A stretch of 64,000 nucleotides of DNA from Azadirachta indica (lineage: Eukaryota > Streptophyta > Magnoliopsida > Sapindales > Meliaceae), in NCBI GenBank assembly GCA_022749755.1, contig JAGQDM010000070.1:2981792-3045791 (forward strand). The letters run 5' to 3'. Each line of letters starts with the position of its first letter. Within the stretch, counting starts at the first letter, position 1. A program made the position numbers and the translations under genes. Below the pieces are notes generated by a model that was given only the letters and a program-made list of their open reading frames with translations, had not been told where the DNA came from and ran no database searches. This document shows positions 13,272-24,278 of the stretch, in pieces.

Positions 13272-14277
13272 ATCAATTGGTTATTCCCACGGGCGTCAAA
13301 AGGAAAAAAGGCTTGAAGCGTCTTGGAAAGAAAGAAAAACCACATAACATAGGCTGAAAAGAGAGTTTCGTAGACGCTCGACTAGATAGGGTAAGTGAGG
13401 AGAAAGGGTATCGTTCAGAACAGCTCCGATAGGATCACAAGTAAGGGGAAAAAAACTTTGTTTTTGCCCTCATCGGTCGAAGACAAGCGTAAGCAGCCCT
13501 TCCTTTATTTCCTACTTTTCGTTTCACCTCACCTTCACCTTTTTTTTTTTTTTTTTCCATCCATGGAAAACCAAGACAAAGCAGCTCTTTTCAGGCGACC
13601 TGACCTCGTCGTTCTCTGGTGGAACAGAATGCTGCCCGATCAGACCACCCAAGTCTTGCGCACACGACTCGTCTTAATAGTCTTTGTTTAATAACAACTG
13701 CGTACATAATGTGACTGCTGCTCAATGTTCTATATTTCATGCTATTGGCATACATATTAACATAAAGGCAGCCTCCTTAGTTAGCTCATGAATCAACATA
13801 TGAACTATTGCGTTACGCTAAGTGGTCGCAAAGTAATTAGGCGGCTGATTGCCATTGCTTTTGCTTGTCGGCCCCTCCCGTTCCCTCCTAGTTCCGATTG
13901 CTTTCTGCAACTACCATCTACTGGCTTCCTCTATTACCACATCTTGTACTTGCTTGTATGAGTCTAAAGGAGGAATAGCTGCGGGGGAAACGAAGAAAGA
14001 AATCTCTTTCGTTTTTTGTTTTTTCTATTAGACTAGACTAAGTTCATTAACAAAGCGTTCAAGTGGGCGTCTTTGCTTCAGCGGGGGGATGGAATATTAT
14101 AAACATAATAAGATACCTTAGCTTACTCCGGAAAATGCCACTCGCCTTTTGTTTTGGCTAAAGAATCTATCATTGAATTCACCAGCTCCGGCTGAATGAA
14201 GGGGGAGGGAGGCGTTCAGTTCACCTCAAGAATGAACAATTGAATAAAGGAGGGTTGTATCAGAATATTTTACGTCT
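13272..14277. other. Unassigned DNA, arm 1 (13.3-14.3 kb)
   Basis: I recognise no gene. A T run near 13540 and a mixed T-rich stretch near 14010 differ in length from arm 2. A 98-codon ORF (13395-13691) begins near the chimeric ORF promoter side but is not conserved in length in arm 2. The arm 2 equivalent is about 22933-23933. Confidence 0.5.
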
Positions 14278-14379
14278 TCAATCCCTAATCTGGCAAGTCT
14301 TTTCCAAGGGTGTGTACTTATTTTCATAGTCAATCAGAGTTTTGCTAATGTAGTACATAGCATACTGATGAATCAACCG
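14278..14379 (-). pseudogene. Ty3/gypsy RNase H-type fragment, arm 1
   Basis: The frame reads RLIHQYAMYYISKTLIDYEN, then KYTPLEKTC, and stops. This matches the conserved linker between gypsy reverse transcriptase and RNase H (consensus of type AIYYISRTL-YSPLEKTCLALVFA). Only about 34 codons are recognisable. It belongs to a different lineage of element than 11095-12032, which starts later in pol. Confidence 0.7.
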
Positions 14380-15251
14380 TGGAGATCCTAGAACTAATAA
14401 GCAAATCCAGATTCTTGGTGTATTCAGGGAAAAGATCGATCCTAGCATTGACCCGGCCGGGGCAAGCAAAAGGTCTACCTATTACGAAACCAATTCTTAC
14501 GAGCAAGAGGAACTATCTCTTCTGTACGTGTCGTCCGAAACCTTAACCACGAATCTCTACTTTGAGGTGAGGTGCAAAATCTTTTTCTTTTATGGACCTT
14601 ACGTAATAGGCCTTCACGATGAACAAACGATATGTTCCACCCTCCCACCTTCTTGGCATTTCCATATTGGATCGCTCGACCGTGTACATTCCCCGGAGAT
14701 CGTGCGTGAGACTCACTATGTACAAATGAAACTATCCTTCCCACCCCGGCCTAACTCAGATATTGATTGGTTGCAGAGAGTCCGTGTGTGCCGCAGCAAA
14801 TAGTGGAACGTGTGGAACCGCTCCCCTTCCGGCGTTCTGTCCTCAACCTTGAAAGCAACATCTTCAGTGAATGTTGTGACTATGTATATAAGATAAGAGA
14901 GAACTCGACCTCCTCCCCGGTTCAAAAATGGCTTTGTTTTTCTTGCTCGGGTGCCCCCTAAAAAATTCTAGATAATTTAAAGCGGGCTTTAGTCTGAAGG
15001 AAGACAAGGCAAACTTAGTTCTATAAGTTTGGTCCGAGAATGAATGAAAAAGATTGGCTCTCGATATGGCTAGAACTAGATGTCGGCCGAGCTCTACTCT
15101 AATCTAAAGGTTGAGTACTTTTTAGCTCTCTTCCGGTTGTGGGAACGCCCTACTATAACTATAGATAGGCGATCGACCGTTCCGATCGCGAGAGAAAGGT
15201 CAATGCATAAAAGAAGATAGAACCGGCCTTTTTTATATTATTTAAGCTAGC
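14380..15251. other. Unassigned DNA with 89-codon ORF, arm 1
   Basis: No known gene is recognised. The ORF at 14475-14744 (-), starting MGRIVSFVHSESHARSPG, is kept intact in arm 2 (22466-22735, +). That preservation is weak because the arms are nearly identical overall. No domain, signal peptide or membrane segment is clear. Confidence 0.4.
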
Positions 15252-15348
15252 TCTTCAATCCTGATGTTGTCACACCAGCTTCTTCAATCCTGATGTTGTC
15301 ACACCAGCTTCTTCAATCCTGATGTTGTCACACCAGCTTCTTCAATCC
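15252..15348. repeat. 29-bp tandem repeat, arm 1
   Basis: Three full units with 29-bp period, each containing TTCAATCCTGATGTTGTCAC and ACCAGCTTC, start at 15254, 15283 and 15312. A partial unit starts at 15341. The units are identical to each other, which suggests recent slippage or unequal exchange. Confidence 0.95.
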
Positions 15349-16546
15349 TTTATTTGATTGAGATCTCCCCGGGTTCAAACGATCCGACAAGGCGGGTCTT
15401 CTGTTCTTTACTTTACCCTTCGTTCCAAGCCCCTGGCTAGTAAAGAACTAATTCCTGCGGTACTTATTCCTAGATATGGATACCAACCCCACTATTGAGT
15501 TAGAACCTACGATCCTCAAAACCTGATTAAGAGATCTCGATCCGGGGCGAATAGCGAAGCACAGGCCCCCTCTCTATAAAAAATGTATTAAAAGATGTGG
15601 GAAAGGTTGCTGAGATCGATACGCCTAATCAGAGACGTAGACGGCGTTCCGAGCTGTACGAACTGAACCAGCTCGAAGTCAACCAATCGGAGAGGAGAGA
15701 GCTGTAGCTGTGCTCAACCGTATTATACACTTACTTGGCCAAAATCCTCCTTTCCTTGATCCTGGACATGGCCTGCATGGACACTCCGAAGCAATGGGAA
15801 CAACTACGAACCCCCTACCTATATAACTGAGACAGCGGGGAAGATAGCGAGAGAGGGGGGGGGCAGATAACGGAACACGGGGGAGTGCTGAAATGATGCG
15901 CATCTATCCCCTACATGCGTTTGAGACGGCGGCCCCCGCGCGGATACGACGATTGAAACGGACCAACAATATGTAAATGTGCCGGCAGATACCGGGCAGA
16001 TGCCGCCCGGGCAGGATAATGAATTCTTCCCCGATTACCTAATACGGAGGGATGACTTTGGTTTGAATTCCATTCCTTAAACGCGGTTGTTTAAAATCAA
16101 TCTTGAAACGGAAACTGGGGTGGGCTTACGCCTATCAATGCCCGCTTCATTTGAAAGCCCCTATCAATCTTTCATTTGGGTTGGTTGGGCAGAGTAGATA
16201 GCCTACATGGTAAATTAGCCCAATAAAGGTGGTGATATTTATTAGTAACCTACATTGAAACCTATCAAGGTTGTGATTGATAGATAAAAGGATAAGAGTT
16301 CGGCTTAATAATACGTATTTCTATAAGAGACGTGATAGTCTTGGGACATATAGAACAGAACAAAAGGTGGTGTTGGGATTCAAACTTAACAACCAGCCAT
16401 CTCACCCTTCAATCATTTCTTTTGAGTCTCTCCTTTGCGCCAGTTGCAGAACCTTAGAGGGTGAATAAGATCAAGATCTTGAGATTGCTAACACCGACCG
16501 ACTGAATTGCTGAGAATGACCTTCGAGTCCCTAGCAAGCTTTCTGG
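15349..16546. other. Unassigned DNA, arm 1 (15.3-16.5 kb)
   Basis: I recognise no gene. A G-rich run near 15855 is longer here than its arm 2 counterpart near 21350. A short ORF at 15679-15903 (-) has a different N-terminus in arm 2 because of this. The arm 2 equivalent is about 20659-21858. Confidence 0.5.
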
Positions 16547-17266
16547 ATGAACTTCCAGCTTAGATGGCTGGAGATGGCAAGGCAGCATGAGAGCCAGGTA
16601 TGTAATATTGCTATTACTTTACTGAATAGGAACCGAGGGTCGGTAAGGAGAAGCGGATGGATGCTTCTGATTATCGCTGGAGATGCTCACCGAACCACCG
16701 GTGGAAGGTCGAATCATAATCCGTATATAATAGAGAATCCAATATCGCCGGAGGCGGTCTTGGAGAAAGAGTTCATTCTCGCTTTCATACCGCCCGTTCG
16801 AAGAAAGACATGGAAAAGCATAATAACAATACTTTCCTCGATCGAACCGTTCTTCAGTACCCGAGCATTTGGAAGGCATCCATTCTCGTGCTTTGCTCCT
16901 ATCCTCTTTCGACACCCAGCCCTTCTTTCAGTTCAATCAATCCAACCGCATCCTTGCATTCTTCTCTTTGGTTCCAGCCCCTTGCATCGTAGCCTCTCAC
17001 TGCCTCTGCTTGTTTGCTTCTTCTGGGAACTTCGGTTGCTAGCGGTCCCATCCATCGGTTTCAGTAGGAGGTGGGATCCGATCCTATCATTCACTTCCCA
17101 GCAATCAATGCAAGTAGATCTCTGTGAGTGTCCTTCCCATCCTTTCTCCCGTCGTTCCATCTCAGTCTGTCAACACCCAATCGACCTCCTTCTTTCAGTT
17201 GCAGCCTGTTGCTCTGTCTTTTGGATTCATCTACGAGCAGAATATGGATTGCCAGTAGCGAAGTAG
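16547..17266 (+). CDS. Unrecognised 239-codon ORF, arm 1
   Basis: This is the longest uninterrupted frame in the window. I recognise no family. The N-terminal 100 residues are basic and polar. Residues about 125-185 are rich in leucine, serine and phenylalanine (CILLFGSSPLHRSLSLPLLV) and could hold membrane segments. In arm 2 the frame is split into two overlapping ORFs (20164-20658 and 19940-20395) by small differences near 16915 against 20285, where arm 1 reads GACACCCAGCCC. Either arm 2 is broken or arm 1 is artificially open. Confidence 0.3.
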   Translation: MNFQLRWLEMARQHESQVCNIAITLLNRNRGSVRRSGWMLLIIAGDAHRTTGGRSNHNPYIIENPISPEAVLEKEFILAFIPPVRRKTWKSIITILSSIEPFFSTRAFGRHPFSCFAPILFRHPALLSVQSIQPHPCILLFGSSPLHRSLSLPLLVCFFWELRLLAVPSIGFSRRWDPILSFTSQQSMQVDLCECPSHPFSRRSISVCQHPIDLLLSVAACCSVFWIHLRAEYGLPVAK

Positions 17267-17972
17267 GAGATGGAAACATGGGAAGTGCAGTCTTAGGTAG
17301 GGGTTTGAATATCGACTTGGTGAGCTACCGTCCTTCTTTCTCTCAATCGCTTGTCTCCGGCAGGTGGGTTCAATCAGTTAAATCCCAGCCAAGATTCATG
17401 TGATCGGTTGATCATTCTACGTCTTTCTTTCCGATCCGTTGCTTCCAGCTTCACCCTGTGATCTAACTGCAAGTGTAGCCATCCTGGCTCCGAAGCTTTC
17501 TAAGACTCCCTTGAGTTCCTAAGGTAGCCAGTGCTTCAGTAAACGCTGGTTCTTTCTCCCTTAGCTCCGCACTCTTACAACCAAGCACAAGCACCGGAAC
17601 CAGTAAACAACCAATTGGCTCGTCAATGGCTAAGTAAATGGCGCTCGAACCCTCCATCCTCTATCTCTTTTCTAGTCCCTCGATATCTGACCCGTCAACC
17701 TTCCCATCTCCTCTTACTTACGCATCTTCAATCAAATCATGATCCTCTCGATCAATTTCGCATTGATCAGGGTGGGCGTTTCCATCCATTTCTATAAAGC
17801 AAAGGGGAAGCTCGCAGAGCTTTCTCTCCTAGTTAGAAGGGAGACGGGGCTTTTATCCCAAACATCTCCTTACTGCACGCACAAACAAAAAACAAAAAGC
17901 ACCGCACCCCCCCCCCCTAGGGAAAATGTTGGCCTTATACCTTTAAGGAATATAAAAAGTATAATATACAAA
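17267..17972. other. Unassigned DNA, inner arm 1
   Basis: I see no recognisable gene. A C run near 17909 is 11 long here, whereas arm 2 has a shorter, interrupted run near 19290. The small ORFs have no domains. The arm 2 equivalent is about 19226-19939. Confidence 0.5.
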
Positions 17973-18080
17973 GGGCGCTCCAGCGCTGTACTAATAGAAT
18001 ATCTTGGAAAGGGGCTTGAAAGCTGCTTACATTAAGGAAAGGAGGGAGGGCTTTTTTTTAGATAGAGGTGAGTAAGGAGG
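17973..18080. repeat. Dispersed repeat with GCGCT core, arm 1
   Basis: The segment has GCGCTCCAGCGCTGTACTAA, then TAGAATATCTTGG, an A/T-rich middle, and a GGGCTTTTTTTTAGAT-type end followed by GAGGTGAGTAAGGAGGGG. Its end module recurs at 48044-48120, and its GCGCT-TACTAATAGAATA module recurs at 54881-54920. It is one of a family of short dispersed mitochondrial repeats. Confidence 0.65.
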
Positions 18081-18423
18081 GGTTTGCTTGCTTGCTGGCT
18101 AGTGAGTGCAATCAACGAAGAATTCCTTCTACTTAGCTTACAAAGCTAGCTTAGTAAGCTAGCTTTTACAGCTAAGGTTCTCCGGGCACTACGGTAGGAC
18201 GTGGATCGATCATGACGAGAATGGACTTGGACTTCTCCGTAATGTAATAGAAGAGTAACGGTCCAAGTTCCCCGGGCTTTCTCCCTTCTCGACCAGACGA
18301 AGGAGATATGAATTCAATTCAGGCGTGTAAGGGCTTGGCTTGACCCTGTCTTCTCTCCTGGTCGGGTCGGGGGCGAAGACTGACAAAGTTCATCATTCAG
18401 TGGTGGGGTCTTCATAGAAAGGA
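18081..18423. other. Palindrome-rich innermost end of arm 1
   Basis: No gene is seen. Nested AAGCTAGCTT-type palindromes lie at 18131-18175 (TTAGCTTACAAAGCTAGCTT followed by AGTAAGCTAGCTT), able to form hairpins. The matching arm 2 segment is 18768-19110. Confidence 0.6.
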
Positions 18424-18767
18424 AGGCCTCGCCCAAGGAGTGGCAGATTTGGATGGCTTGGATGCTGGGCGGATCTGGATAGAGTCTCGCTCATAGATAG
18501 AGAGACGCGCGCGCGCGCGCTACGGCTTTCGAAGTTGATCGGATCAGATAGCCCTTTGGGCGCACATAAAATTCCGATCAACAACTTGGAGGGATGGCTG
18601 AGTGGCTTAAGGCATTGGTTTGCTAAATCGACATACAAGAAGATTGTATCATGGGTTCGAATCCCATTTCCTCCGGCACGGAAGTTGAACGGGCGGGCGA
18701 AATTACGTGAGAGAAAGAAAAAGAACCTCTTGGTGGAGTCCCCCGGAGGACAGAATTACTTAGTGAC
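18424..18767. other. 344-bp single-copy spacer between repeat arms
   Basis: This is the only sequence inside the palindrome that is not duplicated. It contains trnS-GCU (18588-18675), a (GC)n run at about 18507-18521, and unassigned flanks. Recombination between the arms would invert only this spacer, so trnS would switch orientation relative to the flanking single-copy DNA. Confidence 0.9.
18588..18675 (+). tRNA. trnS-GCU: tRNA-Ser(GCU), native mitochondrial type
   Basis: The gene is an 88-nt class II tRNA with a long variable arm, as expected for serine. The acceptor stem pairs GGAGGGA with the 3' TTCCTCC, with one G-T pair and discriminator G. The anticodon loop TTTGCTAAA carries GCT at 18622-18624. 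The T arm reads ATGGGTTCGAATCCCAT. The sequence is the native plant-mitochondrial trnS rather than the plastid gene. No CCA is encoded. It lies alone in the spacer of the large inverted repeat. Confidence 0.97.
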
Positions 18768-19110
18768 TCCTTTCTATGAAGACCCCACCACTGAATGATG
18801 AACTTTGTCAGTCTTCGCCCCCGACCCGACCAGGAGAGAAGACAGGGTCAAGCCAAGCCCTTACACGCCTGAATTGAATTCATATCTCCTTCGTCTGGTC
18901 GAGAAGGGAGAAAGCCCGGGGAACTTGGACCGTTACTCTTCTATTACATTACGGAGAAGTCCAAGTCCATTCTCGTCATGATCGATCCACGTCCTACCGT
19001 AGTGCCCGGAGAACCTTAGCTGTAAAAGCTAGCTTACTAAGCTAGCTTTGTAAGCTAAGTAGAAGGAATTCTTCGTTGATTGCACTCACTAGCCAGCAAG
19101 CAAGCAAACC

Positions 19111-19225
19111 CCTCCTTACTCACCTCTTAATCTATAAAAAAAAAAAAGCCCTCCCTCCTTTCCTTAATGTAAGCAGCTTTCAAGCCCCTTTCCAAGATAT
19201 TCTATTAGTACAGCGCTGGAGCGCC
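19111..19225. repeat. Dispersed repeat with GCGCT core, arm 2
   Basis: This is the reverse complement of 17973-18080. It reads CCTCCTTACTCACCTCTTAA, then an A run, and ends at CAGCGCTGGAGCGCC. The same CTTACTCACCT-TTAATCTATAAA phrase occurs at 48047-48072. Confidence 0.65.
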
Positions 19226-19939
19226 CTTTGTATATTATACTTTTTATATTCCTTAAAGGTATAAGGCCAACATTTTTTTTCCCTATCTAGGGGGGTGCGG
19301 TGCTTTTTGTTTTTTGTTTGTGCGTGCAGTAAGGAGATGTTTGGGATAAAAGCCCCGTCTCCCTTCTAACTAGGAGAGAAAGCTCTGCGAGCTTCCCCTT
19401 TGCTTTATAGAAATGGATGGAAACGCCCACCCTGATCAATGCGAAATTGATCGAGATGGGATCATGATTTGATTGAAGATGCGTAAGTAAGAGGAGATGG
19501 GAAGGTTGACGGGTCAGATATCGAGGGACTAGAAAAGAGATAGAGGATGGAGGGTTCGAGCGCCATTTACTTAGCCATTGACGAGCCAATTGGTTGTTTA
19601 CTGGTTCCGGTGCTTGTGCTTGGTTGTAAGAGTGCGGAGCTAAGGGAGAAAGAACCAGCGTTTACTGAAGCACTGGCTACCTTAGGAACTCAAGGGAGTC
19701 TTAGAAAGCTTCGGAGCCAGGATGGCTACACTTGCAGTTAGATCACAGGGTGAAGCTGGAAGCAACGGATCGGAAAGAAAGAGACGTAGAATGATCAACC
19801 GATCACATGAATCTTGGCTGGGATTTAACTGATTGAACCCACCTGCCGGAGACAAGCGATTGAGAGAAAGAAGGACGGTAGCTCACCAAGTCGATATTCA
19901 AACCCCTACCTAAGACTGCACTTCCCATGTTTCCATCTC

Positions 19940-20658
19940 CTACTTCGCTACTGGCAATCCATATTCTGCTCGTAGATGAATCCAAAAGACAGAGCAACAG
20001 GCTGCAACTGAAAGAAGGAGGTCGATTGGGTGTTGACAGACTGAGATGGAACGACGGGAGAAAGGATGGGAAGGACACTCACAGAGATCTACTTGCATTG
20101 ATTGCTGGGAAGTGAATGATAGGATCGGATCCCACCTCCTACTGAAACCGATGGATGGGACCGCTAGCAACCGAAGTTCCCAGAAGAAGCAAACAAGCAG
20201 AGGCAGTGAGAGGCTACGATGCAAGGGGCTGGAACCAAAGAGAAGAATGCAAGGATGCGGTTGGATTGATTGAACTGAAAAAAGGGGGCTGGTCGAAAGA
20301 GGATAGGAGCAAAGCACGAGAATGGATGCCTTCCAAATGCTCGGGTACTGAAGAACGGTTCGATCGAGGAAAGTATTGTTATTATGCTTTTCCATGTCTT
20401 TCTTCGAACGGGCGGTATGAAAGCGAGAATGAACTCTTTCTCCAAGACCGCCTCCGGCGATATTGGATTCTCTATTATATACGGATTATGATTCGACCTT
20501 CCACCGGTGGTTCGGTGAGCATCTCCAGCGATAATCAGAAGCATCCATCCGCTTCTCCTTACCGACCCTCGGTTCCTATTCAGTAAAGTAATAGCAATAT
20601 TACATACCTGGCTCTCATGCTGCCTTGCCATCTCCAGCCATCTAAGCTGGAAGTTCAT
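19940..20658 (-). pseudogene. Frameshifted copy of the 239-codon ORF, arm 2
   Basis: This is the arm 2 counterpart of 16547-17266. The N-terminal frame (20658 down to 20164) and the C-terminal frame (20395 down to 19940) overlap but are in different phases because of an indel-rich spot near 20280-20295. The function is unknown. Confidence 0.3.
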
Positions 20659-21858
20659 CCAGAAAGCTTGCTAGGGACTCGAAGGTCATTCTCAGCAATT
20701 CAGTCGGTCGGTCGTTTAGCAATCTCAAGATCTTGATCTTATTCACCCTCTAAGGTTCTGCAACTGGCGCAAAGGAGAGACTCAAAAGAAATGATTGAAG
20801 GGTGAGATGGCTGGTTGTTAAGTTTGAATCCCAACACCACCTTTTGTTCTGTTCTATATGTCCCAAGACTATCACGTCTCTTATAGAAATACGTATTATT
20901 AAGCCGAACTCTTATCCTTTTATCTATCAATCACAACCTTGATAGGTTTCAATGTAGGTTACTAATAAATATCACCACCTTTATTGGGCTAATTTACCAT
21001 GTAGGCTATCTACTCTGCCCAACCAACCCAAATGAAAGATTGATAGGGGCTTTCAAATGAAGCGGGCATTGATAGGCGTAAGCCCACCCCAGTTTCCGTT
21101 TCAAGATTGATTTTAAACAACCGCGTTTAAGGAATGGAATTCAAACCAAAGTCATCCCTCCGTATTAGGTAATCGGGGAAGAATTCATTATCCTGCCCGG
21201 GCGGCATCTGCCCGGTATCTGCCGGCACATTTACATATTGTTGGTCCGTTTCAATCGTCGTATCCGCGCGGGGGCCGCCGTCTCAAACGCATGCATGTAG
21301 GGGATAGATGCGCATCATTTCAGCACTCCCCCGTGTTCCGTTATCTGCCCCTCTCTCGCTATCTTCCCCGCTGTCTCAGTTATATAGGTAGGGGGTTCGT
21401 AGTTGTTCCCATTGCTTCGGAGTGTCCATGCAGGCCATGTCCAGGATCAAGGAAAGGAGGATTTTGGCCAAGTAAGTGTATAATACGGTTGAGCACAGCT
21501 ACAGCTCTCTCCTCTCCGATTGGTTGACTTCGAGCTGGTTCAGTTCGTACAGCTCGGAACGCCGTCTACGTCTCTGATTAGGCGTATCGATCTCAGCAAC
21601 CTTTCCCACATCTTTTAATACATTTTTTTTATAGAGAGGGGGCCTGTGCTTCGCTATTCGCCCCGGATCGAGATCTCTTAATCAGGTTTTGAGGATCGTA
21701 GGTTCTAACTCAATAGTGGGGTTGGTATCCATATCTAGGAATAAGTACCGCAGGAATTAGTTCTTTACTAGCCAGGGGCTTGGAACGAAGGGTAAAGTAA
21801 AGAACAGAAGACCCGCCTTGTCGGATCGTTTGAACCCGGGGAGATCTCAATCAAATAA

Positions 21859-21956
21859 AGGATTGAAGAAGCTGGTGTGACAACATCAGGATTGAAGAAG
21901 CTGGTGTGACAACATCAGGATTGAAGAAGCTGGTGTGACAACATCAGGATTGAAGA
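21859..21956. repeat. 29-bp tandem repeat, arm 2
   Basis: This is the reverse complement of the 15252-15348 array, again with three full units and a partial one. Copy number is the same in both arms. Confidence 0.95.
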
Positions 21957-22830
21957 GCTAGCTTAAATAATATAAAAAAAAAAAGCCGGTTCTATCTTTT
22001 ATGCATTGACCTTTCTCTCGCGATCGGAACGGTCGATCGCCTATCTATAGTTATAGTAGGGCGTTCCCACAACCGGAAGAGAGCTAAAAAGTACTCAACC
22101 TTTAGATTAGAGTAGAGCTCGGCCGACATCTAGTTCTAGCCATATCGAGAGCCAATCTTTTTCATTCATTCTCGGACCAAACTTATAGAACTAAGTTTGC
22201 CTTGTCTTCCTTCAGACTAAAGCCCGCTTTAAATTATCTAGAATTTTTTAGGGGGCACCCGAGCAAGAAAAACAAAGCCATTTTTGAACCGGGGAGGAGG
22301 TCGAGAGTCTCTCTTATCTTATATACATAGTCACAACATTCACTGAAGATGTTGCTTTCAAGGTTGAGGACAGAACGCCGGAAGGGGAGCGGTTCCACAC
22401 GTTCCACTATTTGCTGCGGCACACACGGACTCTCTGCAACCAATCAATATCTGAGTTAGGCCGGGGTGGGAAGGATAGTTTCATTTGTACATAGTGAGTC
22501 TCACGCACGATCTCCGGGGAATGTACACGGTCGAGCGATCCAATATGGAAATGCCAAGAAGGTGGGAGGGTGGAACATATCGTTTGTTCATCGTGAAGGC
22601 CTATTACGTAAGGTCCATAAAAGAAAAAGATTTTGCACCTCACCTCAAAGTAGAGATTCGTGGTTAAGGTTTCGGACGACACGTACAGAAGAGATAGTTC
22701 CTCTTGCTCGTAAGAATTGGTTTCGTAATAGGTAGACCTTTTGCTTGCCCCGGCCGGGTCAATGCTAGGATCGATCTTTTCCCTGAATACACCAAGAATC
22801 TGGATTTGCTTATTAGTTCTAGGATCTCCA

Positions 22831-22932
22831 CGGTTGATTCATCAGTATGCTATGTACTACATTAGCAAAACTCTGATTGACTATGAAAATAAGTACACAC
22901 CCTTGGAAAAGACTTGCCAGATTAGGGATTGA
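22831..22932 (+). pseudogene. Ty3/gypsy RNase H-type fragment, arm 2
   Basis: This is the inverted-repeat copy of 14278-14379 and has an identical reading (QYAMYYISKTLIDYENKYTP). It ends at an in-frame TGA at 22930-22932. Flanking DNA shows no further pol homology that I can support. Confidence 0.7.
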
Positions 22933-23933
22933 AGACGTAAAATATTCTGATACAACCCTCCTTTATTCAATTGTTCATTCTTGAGGTGAACTCGCTTCCT
23001 CCCCCTTCATTCAGCCGGAGCTGGTGAATTCAATGATAGATTCTTTAGCCAAAACAAAAGGCGAGTGGCATTTTCCGGAGTAAGCTAAGGTATCTTATTA
23101 TGTTTATAATATTCCATCCCCCCGCTGAAGCAAAGACGCCCACTTGAACGCTTTGTTAATGAACTTAGTCTAGTCTAATAGAAAAAAAAAAAAAAAAAGA
23201 GATTTCTTTCTTCGTTTCCCCCCCAGCTATTCCTCCTTTTTAGACTCATACAAGCAAGTACAAGATGTGGTAATAGAGGAAGCCAGTAGATGGTAGTTGC
23301 AGAAAGCAATCGGAACTAGGAGGGAACGGGAGGGGCCGACAAGCAAAAGCAATGGCAATCAGCCGCCTAATTACTTTGCGACCACTTAGCGTAACGCAAT
23401 AGTTCATATGTTGATTCATGAGCTAACTAAGGAGGCTGCCTTTATGTTAATATGTATGCCAATAGCATGAAATATAGAACATTGAGCAGCAGTCACTCAT
23501 TATGTACGCAGTTGTTATTAAACAAAGACTATTAAGACGAGTCGTGTGCGCAAGACTTGGGTGGTCTGATCGGGCAGCATTCTGTTCCACCAGAGAACGA
23601 CGAGGTCAGGTCGCCTGGAAAGAGCTGCTTTGTCTTGGTTTTCCATGGATGGACAAAAAAAAAAAAAAGAAGGTGAGGTGAAACGAAAAGTAGGAAATAA
23701 AGGAAGGGCTGCTTACGCTTGTCTTCGACCGATGAGGGCAAAAACAAAGTTTTTTTCCCCTTACTTGTGATCCTATCGGAGCTGTTCTGAACGATACCCT
23801 TTCTCCTCATTACCCTATCTAGTCGAGCGTCTACGAAACTCTCTTTTCAGCCTATGTTATGTGGTTTTTTCTTTCTTTCCAAGACGCTTCAAGCCTTTTT
23901 TCCTTTTGACGCCCGTGGGAATAACCAATTGAT

Positions 23934-24278
23934 GTGGAGACCTATAACTACGGTCGAGTACTGCTTCTGTTCCTCTGCCGTTATACTTGGCATCTACAGC
24001 TCCTACTCCTTCTACTGCCGCTTCTTACTGTCGCTCCGACTGCTGACAGAACCATCTCTTTAGTCGACAATGCCCTTCCTGAACATCCGGATTGGTATGA
24101 ATCATTTACTCCTATGGTCAACATAAGAGGAGGTAGAGTGAAAGATTCGCCAGGTGTGAAATCACATCGTATTCGAGGAGTCAAGGATTTGCTGGGAATT
24201 CCGGATCGAAGAAGAGGCAGATCAAAATATGGTACAAAAAAAAAAAAAAAAATCGATATGAACGGAGGAGGCCTATAG
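23934..24278 (+). CDS. Chimeric ORF: hydrophobic leader fused to rps12 tail, arm 2
   Basis: This is the arm 2 copy of the chimeric frame, 114 codons. The leader and S12-derived part match arm 1. A longer A run at 24236-24252 gives a different frame after YGTKKK and an earlier stop. The two arms therefore encode different C-termini, and only resequencing of that homopolymer can tell whether either end is real. An in-frame rps12 start is absent. Confidence 0.5.
   Translation: METYNYGRVLLLFLCRYTWHLQLLLLLLPLLTVAPTADRTISLVDNALPEHPDWYESFTPMVNIRGGRVKDSPGVKSHRIRGVKDLLGIPDRRRGRSKYGTKKKKKIDMNGGGL
24123..24261 (+). pseudogene. rps12: rps12 3' fragment, arm 2
   Basis: This is the second copy of the truncated rps12 tail, from ATAAGAGGAGGTAGAGTGAA to the ancestral TGA at 24259-24261. 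In this arm the bases between GGT and the terminal AATCGATATGA are an unbroken A run after AC, and the CC of the usual proline codon is missing. The fragment is 5'-truncated in both arms at the same point, so the truncation predates the duplication. Confidence 0.9.

Larger units (their letters stand above)
1..18423 (+). repeat. Large inverted repeat, arm 1
   Basis: This arm is the reverse complement of 18768-37126. Position 1 pairs with 37126 and position 18423 with 18768; matching stops at 18424/18767. The left limit is the window edge, so the repeat may extend further upstream. The arm holds a chimeric rps12 ORF, two Ty3/gypsy fragments, a 29-bp tandem array and much unassigned DNA. Large repeats of this kind in plant mitochondria usually recombine and make isomeric chromosomes. 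The two arms differ by scattered indels, mostly in homopolymers, and by some substitutions. Confidence 0.95.

Noticed and set aside
15252..15348. CRISPR array
   Set aside because: The units are head-to-tail tandem repeats without spacers, in plant mitochondrial DNA.
18181..18215. Possible 5S rRNA (CCGGGCACTACGGT-like start)
   Set aside because: Only about 20 bases resemble mitochondrial rrn5. The following sequence lacks the conserved internal regions and the closing helix.
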